From contig JAFAFC010000007.1 of the NCBI GenBank assembly GCA_023423715.1, forward strand, positions 124,001 to 188,000: 64,000 nucleotides of DNA, given 5' to 3'. The notes below the pieces were generated by a model. The model worked only from the letters and a program-made list of their open reading frames with translations. It ran no database searches and had not been told where the DNA came from. Below, one piece after another: positions 9,516 through 18,000 of this stretch (positions within the stretch are counted from its first letter, which is position 1; every line of letters starts with the position of its first letter). The DNA comes from Bacteroidota bacterium (lineage in GTDB: Bacteria; Bacteroidota; Bacteroidia; Flavobacteriales; Weeksellaceae). The position numbers and the translations under genes are program-made.

Positions 9516-9710
9516 ACCTTTATGAAAGTGATGAAATAAAAAAACAAATTTTCACCCACAAAACAGCTAACCTAAAATGAAATTTAAACAATCATAAACT
9601 GAATTGTCCAAATTGACTAATGTTTCATTTTTTTTTTCATCATTAATCATTTTTCTGATAAAAAATCAATAATGAACTTTTTAGAAAATGTATCTAAACT
9701 AGCATAACAC

Positions 9711-9719
9711 TTATCCACA
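9711..9719 (+). promoter_or_regulatory. DnaA box
   Basis: TTATCCACA is an exact match to the bacterial DnaA box. It is followed at once by about 60 bp of nearly pure A/T (9720-9775), a likely unwinding region, and then by the iteron array. This order is that of an iteron-type plasmid origin. Confidence 0.7.
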
Positions 9720-9839
9720 AAGTATTAATTAATTAAAAAAAATTATTTATTAATAGAATTAAATAATTATACAAGGTGAACAGCACCTGTATAACTATTT
9801 GTTTACAAGATAATTACATCTAATTTTACATGTTGAAAT

Positions 9840-9959
9840 TTGAGATAATATCACGTTTCCTTGAGAAACTATCACATTTCCTTGAGATAATATCCTATTT
9901 CCTTGAGATAATATCACTTTTTTTTGAGATAATATCACGAATTCTTGAGATAATATCAT
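9840..9959. repeat. Six 21-bp iterons
   Basis: The unit TTGAGATAATATCAC, with small variations, begins at 9840, 9861, 9882, 9903, 9924 and 9945, an exact 21-bp period (two helical turns). Units 1, 4 and 5 are identical over 15 bp. Unit 2 reads GAAACTATC, unit 3 ends CCT and unit 6 ends CAT. The array ends 5 bp from the stop codon of the Rep-like gene. Such in-phase repeats are the binding sites of Rep_3-type initiators and set copy number. The units follow one another with only 6-bp linkers, so this is not a CRISPR array. Confidence 0.9.
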
Positions 9960-9964
9960 CGACA

Positions 9965-10963
9965 TTATTTTAAATCAAATACAGCATCAACATAGTCTTT
10001 TCCACTTAATTTTACATCAATTTTTCTTCTAATCATCACAGTCAAACTGTCGTAGCCTTTAGACAAATACAGTCTTCTCATTCTGATTAACTGATCACTA
10101 TTTAAAGACCTTCTTTTCTCAAGGTATTTTAGAGCCCTATCTATCTTGATTTCTTCTAAGGTTTTATTTTTATTGTTAAACCCAATAAGCTTAACCATAT
10201 TTTGAGGATTCATAAGAGTAAACTTAAAATTCTTATTCTCCAATATATAGTCAATGCTTAAATCGTTATGATTGTCCAAATCAGCCTTTACCGGTATTAA
10301 AAAATCCCTTTCAAATATAGATGGATACCTGTACCTATCTTTAGGAATACGTAGCGCTTTAAGTAAATCCGTGAAAGACTTCTCAACCAACTTCATTTTT
10401 TTATAAGGCATAATCCAAAGTAGAAAACGCAAAGTATTAGGTGAAGAAGATACATAAGGAAGATTTGCTCTCAATGAATAATAAGGACTTAGCCTAAAAA
10501 GAAATTTAATAACTTCACAATTCATAGAAAAAAATATGAATTCTTTGTTCCACTTGGGATCAAGTATAAAAAAAACAACTTTATACCCATTAATAGAGTT
10601 ATCTTTTAACTGAAAAGACTTTATTGTACTAAGATCTTCCAAGACAGTATGAATAATCTCATTTCTCATTAAACGACCTTGATTAACACTCTTTATGTCC
10701 AATTGAAAATGCACTAAGCCATCTTGTGCCATATATTCAAAATATTGGTCAACAGTATACTTGGTATTGTTTTCTACTTCTTGCGAATAGTTTTGTTTAG
10801 TATTAATAAACAATGATTGTTTTTCCTTAATAGCATTTAGAATTGAAATAAAGATGCGTTGTTGCACAATGTTTGTATCATGAGTACTCAACGCATCTCT
10901 GAGTTGTGAAGAAAGCAAAACTTTATCATTACTTGAAGATGTGAATACTAGTTTATCTTTCAT
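9965..10963 (-). CDS. RepB/Rep_3-like plasmid replication initiator
   Basis: A protein of 332 residues. The middle region, LRFLLWIMPYKKMKLVEKSF and the following DLLKALRIPKDRYRYPSIFERDFLIPV up to NDLSIDY, has the layout of the second winged-helix of Rep_3 initiators (strand/helix, L-x-x-hydrophobic, then F-x-R-x-L-x-P). Such proteins bind iterons and load replication factors at plasmid origins. The six-iteron array touches its 3' end and a DnaA box lies 250 bp further on, which strongly supports the call. It overlaps the upstream helix-turn-helix gene by 11 bp. No truncation is apparent. Confidence 0.8.
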   Translation of the reverse strand: MKDKLVFTSSSNDKVLLSSQLRDALSTHDTNIVQQRIFISILNAIKEKQSLFINTKQNYSQEVENNTKYTVDQYFEYMAQDGLVHFQLDIKSVNQGRLMRNEIIHTVLEDLSTIKSFQLKDNSINGYKVVFFILDPKWNKEFIFFSMNCEVIKFLFRLSPYYSLRANLPYVSSSPNTLRFLLWIMPYKKMKLVEKSFTDLLKALRIPKDRYRYPSIFERDFLIPVKADLDNHNDLSIDYILENKNFKFTLMNPQNMVKLIGFNNKNKTLEEIKIDRALKYLEKRRSLNSDQLIRMRRLYLSKGYDSLTVMIRRKIDVKLSGKDYVDAVFDLK

Positions 10964-11276
10964 TTTTGTTTAATATAACTTTTGTTCCTTTAGGAGCATT
11001 GGTAGGTCCTCTTCTACCGAATTCTAATAATTCTTTCTTTGAAAAGAAAAATCTCCCATGGAAATTGTAAAATGGTAGCCCTTTTTTCTTCCATGAAATT
11101 ATTGTGGGGGTACTAATCCGCAAATAAACACAGGCTTCTTGCTGTGAAATAAGATCGTCGGGCTGGTCGTCACCTTTCATGGGTTGAGAGGGGGAAAAGC
11201 TTGTTGCTTTCTTAAGGATGATTTCAACAGCCTTTTCTAAATCGTTTTTTGAAAACGTAAAAATTTGAAGAGACAT
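10953..11276 (-). CDS. MerR/excisionase-type helix-turn-helix protein
   Basis: A protein of 107 residues. Residues 43-90 (ISQQEACVYLRISTPTIISW onward to RFFFSKKELLEF) form an HTH_17-type winged helix: a Q-E-A-x-x-Y-L first helix, a T-x-x-x-W recognition helix and the later F-x-K-x-E-L-L. Such proteins act as excisionases or small regulators in Bacteroidota mobile elements. It overlaps the Rep-like gene by 11 bp, so the two are co-translated, and it may control replication or excision. The start at 11276 is the only good ATG. Confidence 0.8.
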   Translation of the reverse strand: MSLQIFTFSKNDLEKAVEIILKKATSFSPSQPMKGDDQPDDLISQQEACVYLRISTPTIISWKKKGLPFYNFHGRFFFSKKELLEFGRRGPTNAPKGTKVILNKNER

Positions 11277-11340
11277 AATACTTGGTTTTAATTGGTTTAT
11301 TATCTAATTCAAAATTGTTCAAATTTTAGTCACAAACGAA

Positions 11341-11362
11341 AATTCCGCTAGATAGCGGAATT
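11341..11362 (-). terminator. Hairpin between the 11417 gene and the HTH gene
   Basis: A perfect 9-bp stem (AATTCCGCT and AGCGGAATT) with a 4-nt loop is followed on the minus strand by a short, weak T-rich tail. It probably ends transcripts from the integrase pair. It could also be an operator for the HTH protein. Confidence 0.5.
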
Positions 11363-11416
11363 CATTTTTACTCTAAAAAGCCCTTAAAAATGAGATTTAA
11401 GATGGAAAGAAAAGTA

Positions 11417-12775
11417 TCATTTCCGGATTAGAGCGGAATGATTTGGAATTGCAGAGTTAAGCTCGTTTATTAAATTATTACCATATTTAAAGTGGCTTGG
11501 CTTATGAGCTTGAAGATATGATGATCGTGAAGTAATTATGCCTTCATTTTTTGTTAGAAAATACAGGACATCTATTAGATCATTTAGTTGATAATCAATT
11601 AGAGCTGGTAGTTTTCTATTTCTTGGTGTTTTTTGCTTTGTAATTTTAATTTGAGAGAATACTGCTATTAAAAGCTTTATTTCAGATTCGCTCATACTAA
11701 TCGACCTAGGAAATCTCTCTCTTTTTCCAAAAAGGAATAAAAACAACTGTGTTAAAGCTTCTTTTTTAGTCGTCGGGTTTTCAAAATGATTACTTTCATC
11801 AATTACGATATAGAAAAGTTTACATAACAGCTCAATATTACCATCATAAATAAAGGCTCCTCGAAATTTTTCAGTCTGACTCTTGTCATCTAACTTTTTA
11901 TTCAAAGTATTTTGCTCCTTTTTAAGATTACTTATTTCTTTTTTTGCACTTATCATTTGCTCCTGATCCGGAAGATAAATACTTTGGGAAGTTTTCATTG
12001 AAAACAGTACCATTTCATCCTTATGTGTTTTTTCAATTTGGTATTGTGCTATATTGCAAAAATGTTCAAAAATCGGATTTGATAAAAAATAGTAGTTAAA
12101 AATCGCATCAACATTTTTTATATTAGAATCTTTTCTGATTATATAATCAACGTATGCCGAATTATAAATCCTCTGTTTTCCGCATTTTGTCTTTTCTAAA
12201 ATAAATTTATCAACGAATGATAAATCAAACACTCCATTAATATTCTTTAACTTTAACCTATTATAGTGACGCTCTGAAACTAATTCATGTACAAGCTGAT
12301 CATTTATCTCATCTGGATGAAAAAGTAGCGGGGCGACGCTCAATATTCTAAAATTGTCAGAAATTCGACAATCAACATCAAAAATGGAATTGAAACCTGC
12401 AAATTCATAAGAACTAACCCTTTCTGATATTCTAAATATTTCAAAAGTCAAAAAAGTATGTAAGAATACCAAAGCCTCTTCCTTACTCTTGATTTCCATA
12501 TTGATGCCACCAGATCGTAATGATATTAAATAATCTAATAAAAGTTCTTTTATTTCGTTTTTGAAGTATTTTAAAAAGTGTTGAGTTTTTAAAAGATGTG
12601 CTTCATTTGTTCTGACTAAGAAAAAAAGGATATTTATATCATCCAAAAAGGATGTTTTATCATATTCAGCAATAATTTCTTTAAAATATGAATCGTCGTG
12701 CAAAACCTCTAATAAATACTCTATAGATTCATTATCCTTTAAATATCGCCTTATCTCCTGCGTAATTAATCCCAT
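11417..12775 (-). CDS. Uncharacterised mobile-element protein
   Basis: A protein of 452 residues with no signal peptide. It is Lys/Glu/Ile-rich, with a coiled-coil-like run at about residues 275-305 (KKEISNLKKEQNTLNKKLDD). Its start overlaps the integrase stop by 10 bp, so the two are co-expressed. Integrase-linked proteins of similar size and layout in this phylum are sometimes RteC-like, and the C-terminal third is vaguely similar, but I cannot point to a decisive motif. Function is unknown. Confidence 0.6.
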   Translation of the reverse strand: MGLITQEIRRYLKDNESIEYLLEVLHDDSYFKEIIAEYDKTSFLDDINILFFLVRTNEAHLLKTQHFLKYFKNEIKELLLDYLISLRSGGINMEIKSKEEALVFLHTFLTFEIFRISERVSSYEFAGFNSIFDVDCRISDNFRILSVAPLLFHPDEINDQLVHELVSERHYNRLKLKNINGVFDLSFVDKFILEKTKCGKQRIYNSAYVDYIIRKDSNIKNVDAIFNYYFLSNPIFEHFCNIAQYQIEKTHKDEMVLFSMKTSQSIYLPDQEQMISAKKEISNLKKEQNTLNKKLDDKSQTEKFRGAFIYDGNIELLCKLFYIVIDESNHFENPTTKKEALTQLFLFLFGKRERFPRSISMSESEIKLLIAVFSQIKITKQKTPRNRKLPALIDYQLNDLIDVLYFLTKNEGIITSRSSYLQAHKPSHFKYGNNLINELNSAIPNHSALIRK

Positions 12776-13989
12776 GCCTTATTCATTTGTTCATCTAAAA
12801 ATGCTTGGGTGTATTTAGCATACTTCTCCAAAGTTTTTTCCTTGGTGATGTTCGCATTCCTTTTAACCGCATCTAAGGTCATTCCGCGTAAAATTGATTG
12901 AGTGATATGTGTTTTCCTTGAACTATGAGCGGTAATAAACTTCCACTTTGGTTGAGTTAGTGACTTCTTCTTTGTTCCAACAAACCAATGAATTGTAAAA
13001 GGATCATTGATTTCCGCCAGCTCACAACATATTTTTATGTATTCATTAAACTTTTGATTGGAAATAGTTGGTAATGGTTCATAGATAGTCCCCTTATATT
13101 TTGCTAAAATTTCTTTAGCTCCTTTTGTAAGTTTAACTGTGTGATTCTGTGTTTTTGTCTTTTGAATAGAAATTGTAATGTGTTCTTCAGTAATATTTGC
13201 TAGATGCAATCGAGATAAATCTGAGAACCTAAATGAACTGTAAATTCCAAAGCAAAAAATATCTCGTACTTTATCATATGTTGGATTTTCAAACTTCATA
13301 TTTTTCAATTTTTCTAGCTCAGCTGGAGTAAGATAAATAATGTCAATATCATGTTCAGGAGCTTTGAACTTTTCGTACGCCCTTTTTGTGTTATAGCCTT
13401 TATCAGTTGCCCAATTAAGAAAGGATTTTAAAACCTTGATAATTTTCGCAAAATAGTTTTGCTTTTTCTCCTTTTCCTGATACGTATACTCCATTAACAA
13501 CTCGTAAAAACTATTATCAATTTTTTCAAATGTTGGTTCAATTCCTTTCTCCTCACAAAAAAATTTAATATAGTTTAATACCGTTGTCTGACCTTTTATA
13601 GTATTTGGTGCTTTAGTCAGTTTTCCTTTTTCAATATATTCTTCAAAGCAATCAAAAAAACTATACTCTGTACCCTGTATTTCTTCCTTCTTTTCAAAAA
13701 GTTCATTGAATTTTTCAATTGTGAAAGGAATCTCATTTGCACTCAAATACAAGAATAATTTACTAACCTTAGTTTCAATCTTTTGGAGGTCACTATTCTT
13801 TATTTCATAATTGTTTTCATTCTCTTTACCCAATTGCTTTGTTACTCGATGTCCATTCCAATGATGCTCAAATACAGAAACACCTGTATTCTTTCTGATA
13901 CGGTTTCCATCATGACGGACAACAAGCTGGATTGGAACTAATCCAGCCTTGTTTATTTTTTCTTTTCTTAATTCAAACGATATATTCAT
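12766..13989 (-). CDS. Tyrosine recombinase (phage-type integrase)
   Basis: A protein of 407 residues with the Bacteroidota integrase layout. It has an N-terminal arm-binding domain (residues 1-50), a SAM-like core-binding domain (about 108-205) and a catalytic domain from about 220. Visible catalytic residues are R254 (SSFRFSDL), H355 and R358 (AHSSRKT) and a C-terminal tyrosine, Y390 or Y393 (LEKYAKYTQ). The usual G-H pair before the tyrosine is not evident. It likely drives integration and excision of the element carrying the Rep module. The attachment site should lie near its 5' side (13,990-14,470) or at a far end outside the window. Confidence 0.88.
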   Translation of the reverse strand: MNISFELRKEKINKAGLVPIQLVVRHDGNRIRKNTGVSVFEHHWNGHRVTKQLGKENENNYEIKNSDLQKIETKVSKLFLYLSANEIPFTIEKFNELFEKKEEIQGTEYSFFDCFEEYIEKGKLTKAPNTIKGQTTVLNYIKFFCEEKGIEPTFEKIDNSFYELLMEYTYQEKEKKQNYFAKIIKVLKSFLNWATDKGYNTKRAYEKFKAPEHDIDIIYLTPAELEKLKNMKFENPTYDKVRDIFCFGIYSSFRFSDLSRLHLANITEEHITISIQKTKTQNHTVKLTKGAKEILAKYKGTIYEPLPTISNQKFNEYIKICCELAEINDPFTIHWFVGTKKKSLTQPKWKFITAHSSRKTHITQSILRGMTLDAVKRNANITKEKTLEKYAKYTQAFLDEQMNKAWD

Positions 13990-14474
13990 TTTTTCAAAAT
14001 GTCTTTGATTTTAGATTATCATTTAATCGTAATAACTGGCATATTCACAATAAGTCAATATATAAATTTACTTTTAAAATTATTTGTCAATTTTAAAACT
14101 GACTTTTTTAATTATAATATGTTTAATTAGTTTTCCCTTTCTTAATCCCCAAATAAACTTTATTCCAAATTCAATCTGAATTAATCTAAATAAAGGGTGG
14201 TCAAAAAGGTGGCTAATTTAAAATTAAAACTAACTAAATACTAATAAAAATATTCAGTGTAAATTTATCAATAATCAAATATACTGATACTTAACGAGAT
14301 AAAATCTAATAAAGTTGAATAAAATAATTAGCTACCCCCGTCTGGGGTACTTTAAACCCTCTGAATCTTTTGATTTCAGAGGGTTTTTTGTTTTTAGGGG
14401 GAATGAAAAGGGGAAGATTTACTATGACATTACTTATTCGCAATACCTTGTAATTTAAAAAACAACAATTTTTT
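13990..14474. other. Intergenic region upstream of integrase, likely att-side DNA
   Basis: No credible gene is present. Contents are very AT-rich DNA (14,020-14,140), an imperfect repeat GGTGGTCAAAAA/GGTGGCT near 14,200, then two tandem hairpins at 14,333-14,383 ending in a T-tract. No tRNA fold was found that could serve as an integration target. The element boundary probably lies here, but no core site can be defined without the other end. Confidence 0.5.
14333..14395 (+). terminator. Tandem hairpins with T-tract, orphan plus-strand terminator
   Basis: A small hairpin (TACCCC 14333-14338 with GGGGTA 14344-14349) is followed by a 9-bp stem (CCCTCTGAA 14357-14365 with TTCAGAGGG 14375-14383) and TTTTTTGTTTTT. 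This is a good Rho-independent terminator on the plus strand, yet no plus-strand gene precedes it. It may be the tail of a gene split by integration, or of an unrecognised RNA. Confidence 0.65.
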
Positions 14475-14939
14475 TTAGAATTTGCAACTATATGTAGTTG
14501 TAGCATCTCCAAAAGTAGCTGTAAAATCAAACTGGACAAACTCCATGTTTACAGGTATAGGTATAATTAAGTCCATAAAATGATTTTTTAATTCTTCTGC
14601 CGTGTCAAATTCGTGCCATGGATTGCCATGAAGAGATTGTCTTTTAACTTTATCATGAACAATATATTCACATACTCCGCTTTTATTACCATTAGTTGTT
14701 GAGGCGTGCAAAGCAATGATACTATTTGTAAATAATCTCACTTCAACTGTTAAATCTGGAAACATTTCCGATAAGTGTTTGTCGAAAACAATTTTTTCTA
14801 TTTTCTCTAACTGTTGAAATACTTCTAAAGTAAAATTGGGGTTTTTATAAATTTTTATTGTTCTTAATGCATTAAATATTTTATCTATGCAATAAATTGC
14901 TACTCTAGCTCTTGATTGTTCCTTTGGAAATAATCTCAT
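14475..14939 (-). CDS. Hypothetical protein
   Basis: A protein of 154 residues with no signal peptide or membrane segment. Predicted secondary structure looks alpha then mostly beta (residues 60-154). No family was recognised. It lies between the integrase side and a decayed abortive-infection-like gene, so it is part of the accessory region. The only sensible start is the ATG at 14939. It sits 41 bp after the end of a small minus-strand reading frame (14981-15139) that may be a fragment of a lost neighbour. Confidence 0.5.
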   Translation of the reverse strand: MRLFPKEQSRARVAIYCIDKIFNALRTIKIYKNPNFTLEVFQQLEKIEKIVFDKHLSEMFPDLTVEVRLFTNSIIALHASTTNGNKSGVCEYIVHDKVKRQSLHGNPWHEFDTAEELKNHFMDLIIPIPVNMEFVQFDFTATFGDATTTYSCKF

Positions 14940-14980
14940 TAGTTTTAGTCGTTTTGCTTTGGAATTTCTTTTGAATTATG

Positions 14981-15139
14981 TCACAATAATATTTCATAAA
15001 TGTCTTCAAAATAAGAATCAATATTTTCATAACCAGCAGTACGTTTTTTTACAAGTGAATCATCATGTCCAGCGTATAATTCAATACCTTCCCATAAGTT
15101 GCCAAAAAAACTTAACAGAAGATGAAATTCTTCAGTCAT
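14981..15139 (-). pseudogene. 52-residue fragment, probably remnant of a decayed gene
   Basis: An ATG at 15139 opens MTEEFHLLLSFFGNLWEGIE and continues through a well-formed acidic sequence to a stop at 14981. The same frame is open upstream to about 15,210 without an ATG. Codon and residue use look like real protein. It directly follows the truncated AbiC-like gene in another frame, so it may be the remains of that gene's C-terminus or of a second gene. Confidence 0.35.
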
Positions 15140-15239
15140 TATATAGAAAACACCCCCTCGCTTTGGTTGTTGTAAAAATGAAATTTCCTGTAATTCTATT
15201 CTTGATTTATTTTTCAGTTATTTCAATCTCATTTACGTT

Positions 15240-15632
15240 TTATTTGTGCAAGCGAACCATTTCATAGAATTGACTTTCAAATTGTTGTATCTTGAATCGT
15301 TCTTTAATGTCTTCATTTGCAACTTTTTGCATGTAGAATGTAAGAAAAGTAAATATCACTCCCGCAATCCCAATAAAAAGCCCCATTAAGCCTCCAATTG
15401 CATCACCAACTTCAGAGGGTTTTTCATTTTTTATTTTCTCTAAATCGGCAAAATAAAATGGAGCCATAAAGGAAAACATTAACAATCCAATTACTGAAAG
15501 AACAAAAATAAATCTACCTCGTGATCTTTTACCCATCATTTCATCTAGATACTCCCTAATGCGTGAAATGATTAAAACTAAAGTTATCATTATAATAATT
15601 ATTAGTAAGTAAAAAAGAGAATATTTATCCAC
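15240..15632 (-). pseudogene. Truncated putative phage abortive infection protein (putAbiC-like N-terminus)
   Basis: A protein of 130 residues from a GTG start. Hydrophobic segments occur at about 7-22, 43-62 and 82-103, followed by QIQQFESQFYEMVRLHK. That ending is the typical beginning of the soluble part of putAbiC-family membrane proteins, which usually continue Glu-Asn. Here the codon after the last Lys is TAA, and the next codons in frame read NVNEIEITEK before another stop, so the stop looks like a nonsense mutation of an original Glu codon. Full-length relatives are longer. Abortive-infection activity is therefore probably lost. Confidence 0.6.
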
Positions 15633-15905
15633 AGCTGCTTCTTATTTTAATTTTGCCCCATATTATTAGAGCACAAAAGTACCGCTAATCATTTCTTTAT
15701 TGATGTTTTTCAAAAATATAAAACAATTACTAAAATCTTAGAGTTTCAATTGAAAAGCATCCAACTACAATTACTACTTTTACTAATACTACTTTAGAAA
15801 AAAAAAACACCAACCCTACGTATTAGCGCAGGGCATTCCTAAAAAAAAAATTAAATAAAACACTCCCTTAAAGATTGGGGGAACAAAAAGTAAATAATAT
15901 ATTTG

Positions 15906-17675
15906 TCAAAAAACGATCACTTTTCTATCAACCATTTCAAAATAACATTCTGTAACAAATTCAACATTACTTCTTGCTCTATGTTCTTCATGAATATTCT
16001 CATTAAAAAGCTCAATATACAATTCGTTTAAAGTTGGCCATTTAAGTCCATTAACTGATCTAATATTACAAAACTCCGTACCCAACAACATAGTACATAT
16101 TGTTTTTTTTGACTTCAAATTATTTGGAATATTATATCTAAAAAAATTTGCCAGTAAAACGCCTACATAAAACTTTACATTATGTGCGACTATTATATCC
16201 ACATCTTTTAAATCATTTGCCAATTGTTTTAATGCTAAGATTGCATTTACTCCAACTTCCTTACACATAATTTGCGTTACACCTGTAATTTTCTCTATAT
16301 CGGGTGTAATTATCATTTTTTCATTATAAATAAAGAAACTATTTTCTAATATAGCTCCTCTTTGTTGTTTATTAAAAATTTTATAACTAATCTTTATTAT
16401 CTCTGGCCAATTTTCAAATAATTTTGGTTCTAGGTCAAGATCCAAAGGCAGTCCATTTGTCCCAATATCGATGATCATAATCTTTCTTAATTCAGGTGAA
16501 GTATCTAACAACCGAGAAGTATTAAATAGTTTCAAAGGCTGCACTCTTGCTATTTGATCACCATACTTACTCTTCGTCCGCTTTTCTATTTCTTTTATTT
16601 TATCAATACTATAAAATGACCCACTTTTTTTTCCAAAATTAAATTGACCAATTTTCCATTCGAAACCATTAAACTCACAGCCTAAACCCTGCCTTTCATT
16701 ATTTTTAAAATTTCCAACATAATTAACTTTTTCATCTTGAAAGCTTATCCCGAAATACTCTAATTGCCCATCTTGAAAAAAACCAATTTTATCAACCAAG
16801 CCGTCATGAAATTCCATACCATAACCATTCCTGTCTTCTCTTGTAAAATATGGCGAATCTCCCAAATAGGAAAGACAACCACCTTCACCAATTAAACCAA
16901 TTGGAACATCATCTGTCTCAATTGCAATTGAAAAAAGTTGATTTGATAATTGTGGTACATCTAAAATAAACCTATTGTCGTGAAATGAACCTAAAACAAC
17001 CGATCTATCTTCTACAAATCCCACATGATAATTTATGTCAATATAATCCTCAATTGAAGAAATATTTGTACTTTTTAGAAACCCAAATCCATCAAATTTA
17101 CCATTTGAAAACTCGCCTGCATATATTTCTTTTTCTTTTTTAAATAAAACCCCCAACCCAGAGTATGTGCAATTATTTAATCCACCAATATAAACATCAC
17201 CATTATTATAATTTATATAAGAAAAAGTAGTGTCGAAAATTTCATCAGCGCTATAATTCGCAATAATGAACGATGAATCTTTTTTTACGTTAATCCCTAC
17301 CCCATCCTTTTCGCCCGCAAAGAAACCTCCCACAAAAACTGTCTCTTTTTTTAAATCCTTTAAAATACCATAGCCATCATACTCATTGTGGTAAAAATCT
17401 CCTGAATATTTTATTTCATTAGAAATGATAGTACCAACACCTGTAAATATATCTTTTTTAAATTCACCAGTATACTTAATGCCATTAGCAAAAATATAGG
17501 TTCCAATACCATCCTTATCTCCTTCGATAAATTCACCAAAATATTTATCACCATTAGCAAAATTCAAAATCCCAATACCATGTCGCTTTCCATTTAATAC
17601 TTGGCCTAAATAAATAGAGCCATCTTCAAATAATATACTCTCTAAATCCGAAAAATCGGTAAACAACAAACTCAT
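15906..17675 (-). CDS. MORN-repeat protein fused to a degenerate DnaQ-like exonuclease domain
   Basis: A protein of 589 residues. Residues about 15-370 hold multiple MORN-type repeats (Y-x-G-x-F/V-x(6)-G-x-G units, for example IYLGQVLNGKRHGIGIL). Residues 400-589 align with a DEDD 3'-5' exonuclease fold, but catalytic positions are altered. D403 is kept, the following acid is G405 (DIGTNG where D-x-E-T-x-G is usual), Y503 replaces the second Asp (HNVKFY) and N570 replaces the third (HRARSN). H498 and H565 are kept. Catalysis is therefore unlikely and a nucleic-acid-binding or scaffold role is more likely. It stands alone, divergent from the four-gene operon. Function is unknown. Confidence 0.75.
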   Translation of the reverse strand: MSLLFTDFSDLESILFEDGSIYLGQVLNGKRHGIGILNFANGDKYFGEFIEGDKDGIGTYIFANGIKYTGEFKKDIFTGVGTIISNEIKYSGDFYHNEYDGYGILKDLKKETVFVGGFFAGEKDGVGINVKKDSSFIIANYSADEIFDTTFSYINYNNGDVYIGGLNNCTYSGLGVLFKKEKEIYAGEFSNGKFDGFGFLKSTNISSIEDYIDINYHVGFVEDRSVVLGSFHDNRFILDVPQLSNQLFSIAIETDDVPIGLIGEGGCLSYLGDSPYFTREDRNGYGMEFHDGLVDKIGFFQDGQLEYFGISFQDEKVNYVGNFKNNERQGLGCEFNGFEWKIGQFNFGKKSGSFYSIDKIKEIEKRTKSKYGDQIARVQPLKLFNTSRLLDTSPELRKIMIIDIGTNGLPLDLDLEPKLFENWPEIIKISYKIFNKQQRGAILENSFFIYNEKMIITPDIEKITGVTQIMCKEVGVNAILALKQLANDLKDVDIIVAHNVKFYVGVLLANFFRYNIPNNLKSKKTICTMLLGTEFCNIRSVNGLKWPTLNELYIELFNENIHEEHRARSNVEFVTECYFEMVDRKVIVF

Positions 17676-18000
17676 AATTTACTTATGTATTTTATTATTA
17701 ACAAAAACAAAGTTCAATTAAAGTTAAGTCAAAAGACCCAACAAGATTACACTCACCAAAAGTGAAATTATTTAGTAAAAATCTTATTGCAAATTAAAAA
17801 TATTTTTTTAGGAAATTACCTAAACATTTCTATCTTTGCAACATATCATCAAGAGATTCTGATTTTTTCAGAACACCAACCGAGCTTTAACCTGCCACGG
17901 TGGTATAGAATGAGGGCAAACCTGCCAAAATAATAAAGGTTATTTCCCACAATTTTTCTCTTGTTATGATTTGTAATTGAAACATTATAAATTATATCAT
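17676..18000. other. Divergent intergenic region with operon leader
   Basis: The region holds the upstream DNA of the MORN gene and the promoter and leader of the four-gene operon. TATCTTTG at 17831-17838 is a -7 box. In the leader, TTCTGA/TCAGAA can pair around 17,857-17,873 and AACCTGCCA occurs twice (17889-17897 and 17919-17927), 30 bp apart. No gene is seen. Confidence 0.5.
17831..17838 (+). promoter_or_regulatory. -7 element of the four-gene operon
   Basis: TATCTTTG matches TAnnTTTG. The predicted leader to the ATG at 18001 is about 155 nt, long for this organism, and contains a repeated 9-mer, so leader-based control is possible. Confidence 0.55.

Noticed and set aside
9840..9959. Regular repeats read as a CRISPR array
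   Set aside because: The period is 21 bp with 6-bp linkers and no unique spacers. The position at a Rep-like gene fits iterons instead.
13990..14474. A tRNA or tmRNA 3' end as integration target
   Set aside because: No T-arm or acceptor-like sequence could be folded. The tandem hairpins do not fit a tRNA.
14959..15267. Plus-strand reading frame of 102 codons
   Set aside because: It is antisense to the decayed AbiC-like region. Its composition (many His, Gln, Leu, Phe) looks like a shadow of the minus-strand fragments.
15625..15633. TTATCCACA as a second DnaA box
   Set aside because: It covers the first codons of the AbiC-like gene, with no AT-rich or iteron context. It is probably chance.
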